A stretch of DNA of 64,000 nucleotides, taken from NCBI GenBank assembly GCA_031216445.1, contig CM062219.1, positions 4,663,001 to 4,727,000 of the forward strand. Direction: 5' to 3'. Numbering within the stretch: the first letter of the stretch is position 1; every line of letters starts with the position of its first letter. The position numbers and the translations under genes are program-made. Positions 24,718 through 34,482 of this stretch are shown here, piece after piece. The notes under the pieces are model-generated. The model searched no databases and was not told where the DNA came from. It saw only the letters and a program-made list of their open reading frames with translations. This DNA is from Lateolabrax maculatus (lineage: Eukaryota > Chordata > Actinopteri > Acropomatiformes > Lateolabracidae).

Positions 24718-24934
24718 GGGGGGCGGGGCTTAGCTTCCTTTGATCTGTGACATCAGGTTCTAGAACGCCTTTGATGCATCATCCAGAAGTGTATAAATAA
24801 GCCTGAATCCATCCCTCCTGCACATTCTGCTAGTTTTAAACTACAGACCCAGCACGCACAAACTGAGCCGAGGATTTCCCAACACGCAGAGCTTTAAAGA
24901 TAACCGATTTTATTTTATTACAGTAACCGTCCCG
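24718..24934 (+). promoter_or_regulatory. compact promoter and 5' UTR of the 636-aa gene
   Basis: A GC box (GGGGGGCGGGGCT, about 24718-24729) is followed by a palindromic heat-shock-type TTCTAGAA (24758-24765) and a strong TATAAATA (24792-24799). Initiation would be expected about 30 bp further on, leaving a 5' UTR of roughly 110 nt with no intron. The tight TATA/HSE layout suggests inducible or tissue-restricted expression; that is inference. Confidence 0.55.
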
Positions 24935-26845
24935 ATGGATAAACCGGGAAATCCACAGCCAGAGGAGATGGCGGAGGTTAGAGTGGAGACTGTTCGTCCT
25001 CTGATCACATCCTTTTTTAAAGGGATCACGGAGGAACAGTGGAGGTCATTGAAATCAGGTGAACCTGATGATGCCACCAAAATTATGCTAGCAGAGCTGC
25101 TTTTGGACATGATAACATCCATGTCCAAAGCTTTATTTACTGCTCTGAGGAGCATGAATGTAGTGGTCTCTGAGGAGCGGGTTCTGTCCAGTCTGGACGA
25201 AACGCTGCCTCAGAGTTTCGCTCAGGTTCTGGGTGTTCAGGACCAAGTGCGGTGTCTCAGCTCTGAGCGCTTGATGGACTTGATTGGTAAAGAGGTCGCA
25301 GAGAGTGTGAACTCTGCCCTCTCCACAAGTTCTCGCAAAACAGATTCTGGGACAACTCAGCGCGTCACTCCCCCCCGCAGGCTTAATGCTATGGTTGGTC
25401 ATGTCTGCAAAATTTTAAAAGCATTCATGGCTAAGGTGAAAATGTCGTGCTCACTTCGACCACGTAGGCAGAGATCAAGTCTGGCCAGCTCCACACAGAA
25501 ACACACCCAGGAAGAACTGGAGATGGAAGATCTGGAGTCTGAAAACATTGATGATGTCTTGATTGATGAGTCACCAGTCACAACACCGGAGCAGGAGACC
25601 CCGGAGAAGGTCTCCTCTTCAGAGGACAGCATTGTTTCAACAAATAAAGCTGTCCAGGAATTAATTAAGAGGGAAGTGAGTCAAATCATAGAACCTCTTT
25701 TGGACGATGTGTCGGACTCTGACTATGAGCTTCTGCAATCTGAAACCTCTCTGGAGATTGAAAGTGTTGCAGATGACATTGCTCAGATAATTGCAAAAGA
25801 GGTCAAGAGCTTGGAAGAGACAGATGCTGCAGGTCCAGGTCCGAAACTGTCTTTGAAAGGAGCAGGGAACAAGATCAAGACCTTTTTTGCAAAGCGCTTT
25901 GCCCAAGCGTCGATACATCGTATTGTGACACAGCTGAAGGCCAAATTCCACGGTGACACTGCAAAAGTTGAAAGCAGGCAGTCAATGAAGTCACTCGTAG
26001 ATAGCATTGACTCTCTGCTTCTGACAAACGCAGGTGAAACCCAACAGGGTGGAAATGAAGTTTGTGTGTTTCAGGGCTTCAGAAAACTGTCTAGTGGTAA
26101 AGTCCTGATATTCACACAGGGACTAAGCGACCTCCTCTACAGTCACATCGCAGCTGGGATGACGCCCGAGATTGTCCCAGAAGCGCTGAGAAGGAGGGCC
26201 ACTTGCAGGACGGTGTGTGTTCCTCAGTCACATGCTGCCATGTATGCTGACATACAGACCAAAGTGTGGTGTTTCCTGGCACTGATGAGCTGGTGGATGA
26301 ACACCCAGGTTGGCAGACACAGTGAAAGGGTGACACTCGCTTTAATGGACACTCAGACTCCTTTGAAAACTTCTCCAGTGCCTTCCCCAGTATGTGAGGA
26401 GACACGTGCCGAACCTGAGCATAATGCGAAAGTGTCGGCAGAGAAAAACCAAAGGTATGTCTGGGTGCTCCTGGAGAAGCTCGTTATGAGAACATTCAGG
26501 AAAGCAGGAGTGGCCATTCGAGACACAGACACCATTGTTCAGCGCCTGTTAGAACAGATATGGGCCGAAGTTGAAGGGGCAGATTTATACGTCACCCCGA
26601 AAACTTTTAAAGAACTTGACAGGGCCGTTTTCAGGGACCTGTGTAAGAAGTGGGGGTGTGCAGAGATGGTGCTGGTTTCTCTGACTTCAGAGGAACCAGC
26701 AATTGAAAAATGGATTGTTTCCTCATTCAACCATCACCTGACGACACCTCCAAAAAACCGTAGCGCCATCTGCAGATTTTTCTCCGCTGTGGGCAAAGCC
26801 ATCTCCAGGCCCTTCAGATGTAGAGACAATGTCGGTGTTATGTAG
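24935..26845 (+). CDS. intronless 636-aa protein of unrecognised family
   Basis: One uninterrupted ORF of 636 codons (ATG 24935, TAG 26843-26845), by far the longest in the window, preceded by a TATA promoter and with AATAAA at 27729-27734. I do not recognise the family. The N-terminal 15-110 is predicted helical (PLITSFFKGITEEQW, MLAELLLDMITSM). A short motif recurs: LIGKEVAESV (116-125), LIKREVSQII (243-252) and IIAKEVKSLE (285-294). Acidic Ser-rich linkers (about 190-235, 255-280) alternate with basic amphipathic segments (about 151-178, 306-338, 608-630). A Trp-rich stretch (WCFLALMSWWMN, 445-456) precedes a more globular C-terminal region, 505-600. There is no signal peptide or convincing membrane segment. 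It could be a lineage-specific gene, an old retrocopy or a domesticated element. Coding reality is supported by length, promoter and composition only. Confidence 0.75.
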   Translation: MDKPGNPQPEEMAEVRVETVRPLITSFFKGITEEQWRSLKSGEPDDATKIMLAELLLDMITSMSKALFTALRSMNVVVSEERVLSSLDETLPQSFAQVLGVQDQVRCLSSERLMDLIGKEVAESVNSALSTSSRKTDSGTTQRVTPPRRLNAMVGHVCKILKAFMAKVKMSCSLRPRRQRSSLASSTQKHTQEELEMEDLESENIDDVLIDESPVTTPEQETPEKVSSSEDSIVSTNKAVQELIKREVSQIIEPLLDDVSDSDYELLQSETSLEIESVADDIAQIIAKEVKSLEETDAAGPGPKLSLKGAGNKIKTFFAKRFAQASIHRIVTQLKAKFHGDTAKVESRQSMKSLVDSIDSLLLTNAGETQQGGNEVCVFQGFRKLSSGKVLIFTQGLSDLLYSHIAAGMTPEIVPEALRRRATCRTVCVPQSHAAMYADIQTKVWCFLALMSWWMNTQVGRHSERVTLALMDTQTPLKTSPVPSPVCEETRAEPEHNAKVSAEKNQRYVWVLLEKLVMRTFRKAGVAIRDTDTIVQRLLEQIWAEVEGADLYVTPKTFKELDRAVFRDLCKKWGCAEMVLVSLTSEEPAIEKWIVSSFNHHLTTPPKNRSAICRFFSAVGKAISRPFRCRDNVGVM

Positions 26846-27186
26846 GTGAAATATGGTATTCATCTTGAAGGAAAACATTGTCTTGGTTTCCTTCAAAATG
26901 AATGCCATAAAGAACTCAAGTCCTGTTCCACATCCAGGATACCTTCTGCTCAACTGGCCTCTGTTGAGAAACAGAGACCAGTGGAGCAGGAAGTTACCTG
27001 GATGTGGGACAAGACTTGAGCTCTCTGGACCACCTCAGCAGTGTGACCACAAAGCTGGAGCCTCTCTGGCTTTGTGTGTTGTCTACTATGGTGGTAAGGG
27101 TTTTCTCCGGGTGCTCCGGTTTCCCCACACACAACTATGCAGTAATTGGGTACTTTAAATTGTCCCCAAAAGCTAATCAGTTTCAA
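26733..27186 (+). repeat. tandem unit A: 3' end of the 636-aa gene plus 3' UTR
   Basis: Begins in the last 37 codons of the ORF (ATCACCTGACGACACC) and runs through two hairpins to 'ctaatcagtttcaat'. It is repeated with substitutions and small indels at 27213-27708. Confidence 0.85.
26854..27020. repeat. double foldback (hairpins 1 and 2) in the 3' UTR
   Basis: Hairpin 1 pairs 26854-26874 with 26887-26907 over 21 bp, with one G-U and one mismatch, around a 12-nt loop. Hairpin 2 pairs 26915-26964 with 26971-27020: about 42 of 50 positions are complementary around a 6-nt loop. Both lie just downstream of the stop codon. Such a stem in RNA could be edited or processed, or it may be the footprint of a foldback transposon. 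Confidence 0.85.
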
Positions 27187-27212
27187 TCAAAAAAAAAAAA
27201 ACACTGTCTCAG

Positions 27213-27708
27213 ATCACCTGATGACACCTCCAAAAAAGCATGGCACCATCTGCAGATTTTTCTCCACTGTGGGCAAAGCCATCTCCAGGCCCTTCAGATT
27301 TATATTAGTGTTATTTAGGTGAAATGTGGTATTCATCTTGAAGGAAAAAATTGTCTTGCGTTCTCTTTTTTCCTTCAAAATGAATGCCATAAAGAGCTCA
27401 GGTCCTGCCTCACGTCCAGGTGACCTTCTGCTTCACTGGCCTCTGTTGAGAAACAGAGAGCAGTCATCAGTGGAGCAGAGGTTACCTGGATGTGGGGCAG
27501 GACTTGAGTTCTCAGGGCCACCTCAGCAGTGTGACCACAAAGCTAGAAGGCGAGGGGCTGGGTTCCCGGTCCTGAGCCCTCCTGGCTTTGTGTGTTGTCT
27601 GCTATGGTGGCGTGGGTTTCCTCCGGGTTTCTCCGGTTTCCCCCACATTCCCCAAAACTACGTAGAAATTGGATACTCTAAATTGACCCCCAAAGCTAAT
27701 TGGTTTCA
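27213..27708 (+). pseudogene. tandem unit B: decayed duplicate of the 636-aa gene's 3' end
   Basis: Matches 26733-27186 at an offset of 480 bp initially. The coding part has lost its frame and the tail of the ORF. Both hairpins are conserved in form (27327-27389 and 27396-27508), with compensating sequence differences in places. The last part includes 'ggtttcctccgggtttctccggtttccccc', resembling a common teleost dispersed motif. Confidence 0.75.
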
Positions 27709-27734
27709 TAATTTGTAATTAGTGATTAAATAAA

Positions 27735-28711
27735 AATCAAATTAAATTAAAATGTCTGCTTATCTCTCTTATCATTTGTTATCAGAGCTGTAAATATTCA
27801 ACTCAGACTGAGTTCTGCTGGTTCAGTTTCACTCATGAATTTCATTTGTGTAGAAAATTCAAAGAAAACACTTTTGAGTTATTTTGCAACAATGTTTTTG
27901 TTCACGTGAAAACCGCTTGTTCAACAAAATAAATAAATTAGGATGTTGAAACTACAACATTCATATGTTAAGATAGTTTTGGCATCATGACAATACCAGA
28001 TTATTGAAAACATGAAACATTTACTGTATTTTCAATTCAGTAATAATTGGTTGCTCGAATGAGTACATTTAAAAGTAGAACCGATAATTAGGAATAGACG
28101 TGTAAGTCATTTTGATTTCTAATACATCCATGGTGTAACTGAAGATAATCACACTTTTACATTTGAATTTTGTGTGAAAGCACAATAAATGCCATGTTAT
28201 ATATTGGTATACAGATAAAAGTTGCTATAAGTATGCACACGTGGTTAAAGAATAATGATTTTTATTTTAGGATTGTACTAAAACAACTGAGAAAACTCTA
28301 CTATTAAACTCTAAACTGTATAAGTCTCATTTTAACCTGGATTGTGCTTCTTCAAGACAACTATCACCTCAGAAGTGCAATCAAGCATCCAAAGTATTCA
28401 TATGTTTGTGTTTATTTTATTTGATATCACAGTAGCATTAGAATTGTAATATGTATTTATGCACAATGACCAGATGCAATGTGTTTAGCATTGGTGTAAT
28501 TTACAACACATGTCCAGGGGAGGCTTTTTTAAAAATAAAGTAAAAGTCAGAATAACACACATTAGTTGTTACTGATCAATCTTAAGTAGACATGGTGTTC
28601 GTTGATTGTGTTATTTGTTTAAATTTCAAGTATAACTCTGTTTTAGTTTTCAACAGTTCAATTTGTGTTGACGCATTTCTGCAGGAAGAATGAAATATAA
28701 CATCAACTGCA
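27735..28711. other. AT-rich intergenic DNA
   Basis: I see no gene, RNA or recognisable repeat here. In particular, I find no upstream exons for the DIPK1B-like relic that follows. Confidence 0.5.
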
Positions 28712-29227
28712 TTATTCATTTTGCAAAGGCCAAGTCTATCCAGGCTCTTCTCCAGATCAATGAGTTCCTCCTGATGGTGGCGCTGCAGGAGAAGGAGCAC
28801 ACACCCAAGCTGCTAGGCTTCTGTGGAGACTTGTATGTGACAGAAATCGTGGGCCACAGCTCCCTCTACAGGCTAGAGGTGCCTCATTACCTGCAGGCTC
28901 TGGTCCCAGAGGCCTTGAGCTCCAGCCTGAACCACTGGCTCGCACCAGCCTGGCCTCGCAGGGTCTGTACTTATGGCCGGGACTGCACGGCCACCTGTGA
29001 TCGACTTGTGAAGCAGTGTAATAAGGAGGTTGTACAGCCCAATCTTGCAAAGGTGTGTGTGCTGTTGCAGGATTTTCTGGTTTTTGGGGTGCCTTCAGAC
29101 CTCCGTGGGGATCTGGAAAAGTAGTTACGCACATTTGTGACAGATGGATGTGCACCATTCACTAGTCCTTAACAACCTGAAGACATTACTATGGAAGAAA
29201 ATTCACTCAAACACTCAGTACTCATGA
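28712..29227 (+). pseudogene. dipk1b: DIPK1B (FAM69B) pseudogene, truncated and internally deleted
   Basis: DIPK1 proteins are divergent ER/Golgi-type protein kinases. The ORF keeps the segment with EAKS-like start (KAKSIQALLQINEF), LGFCGDLYVTEI and LAPAWPRR. It then jumps directly to the C-terminal Cys-rich part CTYGRDC...CDRL and VVQPNLAKVC. About 70 codons that in family members carry the catalytic core are missing, and the join is in frame. A stop follows (TAG at 29122-29124), and the last conserved block (HHSLVLNNLKTLLWKK, ending at TGA 29225-29227) is in a different frame. The 5' half of the gene is absent. The residues fit DIPK1B better than DIPK1A. In human, DIPK1B is next to AGPAT2/EGFL7, so this may be a decayed resident copy rather than a retrocopy. 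Confidence 0.85.
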
Positions 29228-29689
29228 AAACAGGTTGAGATTATGCAGCCTGTACCTCTACATAATAAGTGAATTATTATATAATTATACATAAACATGA
29301 GTAATTTCTGCTTATGAGCCTTTTGCCAAATGTTAAAGAGGGTGTTGGTCATTAATGTACTTCTACTCTACATTGACTGTGAATAACAGGAAACTGTGAA
29401 ATAATGAATATACAATATGAAATCGCAGATGAAGAAGACTTATTATCTTAAAACCTCATAGAAGCCCCATCATACTTTTTTCCGCTGCCTTCTATTGAGA
29501 AGCACATTTATATGTTTGGAAAAAATATTTTCAAGGCTCTGCCTATAACCTTATTTGTAAAATAATCTGTGAGTAAATAGTTTCATAGAAGACTTGTTTG
29601 TCTGTCTGTATCCCATAAATCTTCTAGTAAAGTAAATTATCTGAGTACATACTGCCACTGCAAATGACTGACTGTGTGCAATGCAATGT

Positions 29690-30180
29690 AAAAGGGGTCG
29701 CTTTTATGGCGAACCTACAGAGAATGATCACGCGACTCTGCAGTTCCATTCAGCCCTACCGAGCTTTTAAGCGTCTTTCAGCTCTTAGTTTTGGTTTTAC
29801 TTGACAGTTTTGATTCACTGTCACTGCTCTCATATGCATTGTTTTTAGCCGCAGCCAGCAGTTTTCAGAGAAAAGGCTCTGATAAGCTCTCTCTAAGCTT
29901 CCTGTCCAGCACTGAGCCGATCAAAACATGGTGCAGCATTTGGCAACTAAAGAGGCAGATATTTCCCTCAGGAGTTGGTGGAGATCTAAAAGGAATAGTG
30001 AATCTTGGACTCAGGTGGACACAAACACGAAATGAATCCTAATGTTGCTCCGTAGTTGCTCGATGTGTAAGTAAGCCTCTGTTTTCAATTTTAGGTGACG
30101 GTGATAATGTTTTTCTTGCGGCATGCTGCGCTACATCCAAGTGGCCAAAAAAATCAGTCAGTGCAGCTTTAAGATCTTGT
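29690..30180. repeat. dispersed repeat copy 1 (AGCTAAAGAGGCAGATATTTCC family)
   Basis: Shares a series of blocks with 31380-31745 in the same order: 'ttcactgtcactgct', 'gttttcagagaaaaggctctgat', 'caactaaagaggcagatatttcc', 'caggagttggtggaga', 'acgaaatgaatcctaatgttgct'. It is a diverged member of a fish interspersed family. Confidence 0.55.
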
Positions 30181-31379
30181 CTGAAGTGTTTTATGTGAAG
30201 TCAGGGTGAGTTTAGGTTATATTACATGCTGTCATAAAAGCTATATTACACATTTCTTGTCTGTCGTCTGACACTGAGGGGTCTTGTTTTGCTTACCAAC
30301 GGATCCTCACCACAGGGTTGACAGGTTAACCCATGTAAAATATGGCACAAATCACCCAAAACACTGGAGATAATCCTTCTTCACCCAGAGAATTCAAACC
30401 AACTGTGTGTGTGTTTGTGTTCAGTGCTCGGTTTTGCTATAACGCTCATACAGAGCGGATAGCAGTGAAACCTTTAGGGAAAGTGGCCCAGGAGAGCGAA
30501 CAAGCCCATCAGACAGGCCAAGACACGGCTCAGAGAGGAAGGAAGAGTCCATTTGACACAGTTAACCTAAAACACCTGCTCTCAGGTCTGCACTACTGTA
30601 CCAGCCTGGAAAGTAATTCAAAAGCAGTGTGTTCAAATGTATGCGAGTCCAGATTACTGTCTGCTCCCTGCAGGAGTGGGTTGGCTTTTCTGCTGGCTGC
30701 CAAATAAATGTCAAAGCAGTGCTCGTTCTCCAAGTGGCTTCCTTGCGGCACCCTGCAGAAAGATGAATGCTGCCCAGCAAAATAGGAACACAGATATCGC
30801 AGCATGCAACAGGACAATACAGAGCAACAAAGGGCTAACTGGAGCTCTACTTGAAGACAGACAGAGAGAGAGAGAATACATTTCTACAGTACAATGCCTG
30901 CCGTCATCCAGTAAACACGCTCTGAGCTGTCCCTATTGTGTCAGGAGCCCCTGTAGTCCACAATGTAAACATCCCCTCTGCACCCCATCAGGACTATATT
31001 CAGATCCTGAGCAGGAAGTGATTTCATAGCCAACATCCGCCTCAGTCTTCCTCTCTCAGGTGGTGAACGTTCCCGGCAGCCGACCTCCCGGACCAAGGGA
31101 GGGGGCTGAAGGAGCGCAAAGAGGGCTCTAGGTTGGACTTTGGTAACGTACTTTAATGCTACGGCCAACAAACGTTGTTACCTCAGTATATTGTTATTCA
31201 CAGTTCTTTCCACCAGATTCATTCTTTATATCCTGGAAACATGTATATATGTGGCAGGTGACACAACTATCAGCTACAACATGTTATTACAGGGACACCT
31301 GGTTTTGTTTCTACTGTGTATTGTTTTAAACATAATCGATATTTTTATAACAACAATGTAACTTGACAATGTCAAAACA

Positions 31380-31745
31380 ATGTGAAATGGGTCCCCTCGG
31401 CCTTACGGAGCTTTAAAGCAAATTTCAGCTCATTGTTGAGCTGTCCGGCCTGCATATTTACTGTTCTGGTTCACTGTCACTGCTTCCATTTCCTTGTTTT
31501 TGGCTGCAACAGTCAGCTGTTTTCAAGGAAAAGCTCTAAAAACTCCACTGTACACTGCCTGCTCAGCACCAAACAGAGGACAGACACAATTAAAGACTAG
31601 CTGGTAACATAGTGAAGCATTAAGCAGCTAAAGAGCCAGATATGTCCAGCAGGAGTTGGCAGAGACCAAAAATAGAGATAAAAGAGAGTGACTGTTTTAC
31701 TTGCAACACGACTCAAAGTGAATGATAATGTCGCTAATCTAACCC
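31380..31745. repeat. dispersed repeat copy 2 (same family as 29690-30180)
   Basis: Carries the same ordered blocks, for example 'agctaaagagccagatatgtcc' and 'caggagttggcagagacc'. It ends with a short TAACCC pair that I take as chance. Confidence 0.55.
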
Positions 31746-33744
31746 TAACCCTAACTATTATTACTATTAACTAATTAACTAATGTTGGTCATCAAGATGA
31801 GTGTCAGTGTTCTTGTTTCTTCTTCCACCAAGTGGCTATCCATAAAAAATTATTAAAATTACTGATATTGATTGATACCAAAATTCGTTTTAAGAAGTTA
31901 ATTACAGCTTGAACTGCTCAGGCAGGTCATGCCAGAGCCAATTACTTATAATAAAGTTTGTTCAAAATGTCAGGAGTTTTTCACTTAGTATAAGAGTAGT
32001 CACTCCAAGAAAAGGTTTTAAGCTTTTAGTTTTACCTTAAAACCATTACGCTTTTGACTTGCAGGTGTTCACATCATCAAGAGTGTTATATGATCACAGA
32101 GTTGGTCGTGTGAGGATTAAAATACTGTGCATTGACAATATAACACTGTTGCCATTAAATGTGGGTTTAACTGAACCATGGTCTTTGGCCTTAGAGAGGC
32201 AACTCTATTTGTGTGGAACATTTAATCCCTAATGCATTCATTATTTTTAGTAGGTTCACTGTAAAGAAAAAAAAGTCTAATTTCTTGTTTTCTCAGTTTC
32301 TAACAATATTTAAAAAATCTAAATGTCTCTTTGCTTTACAGTCATTTTAGAATATTAATCTTAACATAACATCCACTATGGACCTGTCCCTTTGACAAAC
32401 ACATTCAAGTCCACTGATTACAATGGAACAAGTGTGAAGTTGAGCCAAGGAACCTGCAGGGAGCTAAGAAGCTGACGAAAAGGACCGACTTGCTTGGCTG
32501 ACCATCGTAAATCCTTATGAGGGAGCTATAAGGTTCAAGCTGGGCCAGAGCCAGAAAACTTTTATCGTGCTCTATTAAAACATACTCACCCACATAGACA
32601 ACTGTGTAAATCTACAGCATGGTAATCAGGAATGATAAAATCAATGACTGATAGAAGTGGGAATGAAAGAAATTACTTCACGGAGACAAAGGAGTATGAC
32701 TGATTAAAGGGATGTTATGGTCAAGTATAAATGTAACTTTTATTTCAAAAAACAAACACCCACTTCTCTTGTAATGGAGACATAATATGGTTCTGGAAGA
32801 AAATGAATCACTCTCCAGGTTTAGAGGCCAAACGCCATAAACAAACCTCAAGTTGGTGTGAGATAATCAATCCAGTACGTTTACAAAAGCACTGAAGCTG
32901 AACAGTGGTATTATTCATTATTTTTAAAATGCCTGAAAACATGACAAATTTTACTTAAAATCCTTGGGCTGTGACCACATCACAAAAAATCTGCAAGGAA
33001 AGGCATTACAAGCATATAAACCATGATTAATAGCTATTTTTATGGCTACATGGCAAGGAAATAAAATAAATCATAAATGTGTTTCTTTGAATGACTCGAG
33101 TCTGTGAGGAGCCATAAGGTCACATGACCAAAACCAAACAACGGCTGCTGATTGCTTCAAGGTGACAGCTGAGATAAAAAGGCTGTGTAGAAAACGGTGA
33201 AAGGACGGGAACAGCCAAACACACCTGTGGTGACCTCCAAGGCCCTTTCAGTCTTGTTTGCTTGGGTGTGTGTGTGTGAGTGAGTGTCCTTCTGGTCTAA
33301 AAGCTCAATAAACACACTGAATTGGGGTCGCAGGCTCCTTTAACAGGTGTCTCGAGGGCAACTTGAGTAGAGAGACCTGACTCTGCTTTTAAAAAGGACC
33401 CATAAAACCAGAAATAACAGAACTAAATTGAACCAGGTGATCAGAGTGTGTGATTGCATCGTTGTGAGCAGCTACTCTGAATGTGAACACGGTGCTGCTG
33501 AACTAAAGCTGACCTGCAACTGGATCAGAAGCAGGGGTGAACTATCTATCTACCATCTGTGACTCCCTGCTGTGACAGGGGCTTGGGAACAACCTGCCAT
33601 GGACAGACAAGTGGCCGATGAAATGAGAAAAAAACCCCAAATAAATGAAAGGAGGAAGCAACAGCAGGTGGGGGTGAGAAACAAACACAAACACAAGGCT
33701 TGTTTTACACCCACCTGCTCCACCGGCTCTTCTTTATCAGCTAC

Positions 33745-34120
33745 TGACACAACAGATCGCAACAACTGTTTGACGGATTGTCATGCCATTTTGTGCAGAC
33801 ATTAATGGTACCAAGAGGATGAATCCTGCCGACTTTTGTGATCTCCTGATTTGTCCTCTAATGCCAACATGAGGTTTACATTTGTGGTGTTGAGCGAACA
33901 ACTACTGGATTTGGTACACACATTCATGTTCCCCTCAGGATGAGTTGTTATTTGGTGATCCCTTAACTGCTCATCTCCATCATCAGGTCAAAGTTTTAAT
34001 GTGTCCAATACAGGTTAAAGTTTCACTTTGTTCAATACATTTGAACAAAAAACAAACAAACAAGTAATGATTCCAATCAGTATCAGCTTTACTTTGTGTT
34101 TAGTGCTAAAGTTAATTTAG
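33745..34120. repeat. teleost dispersed repeat fragment (opposite orientation to the 22.3 kb copy)
   Basis: Contains 'tttgtgatctcctgatttgtcctctaatgccaacatgagg', 'cattcatgttcccctcaggatgag' and 'catcaggtcaaagttttaatgtgtccaatac', typical of the abundant family also seen at 22.3 kb. Confidence 0.5.
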
Positions 34121-34457
34121 GCTTTTCTTAATCATGTAGCTGTAAAGTCTGTATAGATCAGGCAGCAAAACCAAAGAGGATTTTCATGCCGTCTGCTCAG
34201 GTGGAGGAACTGTCTCAACCAGATAAGTACTCTGAGTACACACAGCGCATCACTCTCCCACTAAAAGCTGTGAAGTGACACTGAGGGATTGGATAGGCGG
34301 TACCAAAGGCTCAGCTGTGAGATAAGAGTTAATTGCTTTAAGTTTCCTGATGAAGATGAAGAAGCGAGAGGTCGCTAGAGCCATCGGCAACCTTTATACC
34401 TCGCAACTCTGGGAATCCTTTTCATTTACTCTCCCTCCTTTGCTCTTTGACCCGCCT

Positions 34458-34482
34458 TCACACACACACACACACACACAAA
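34458..34482. repeat. (CA)n microsatellite
   Basis: A simple CACACA run in the gene desert. Confidence 0.9.

Noticed and set aside
31738..31756. TAACCC repeats resembling a telomere
   Set aside because: Only about two units; too short for an interstitial telomere.
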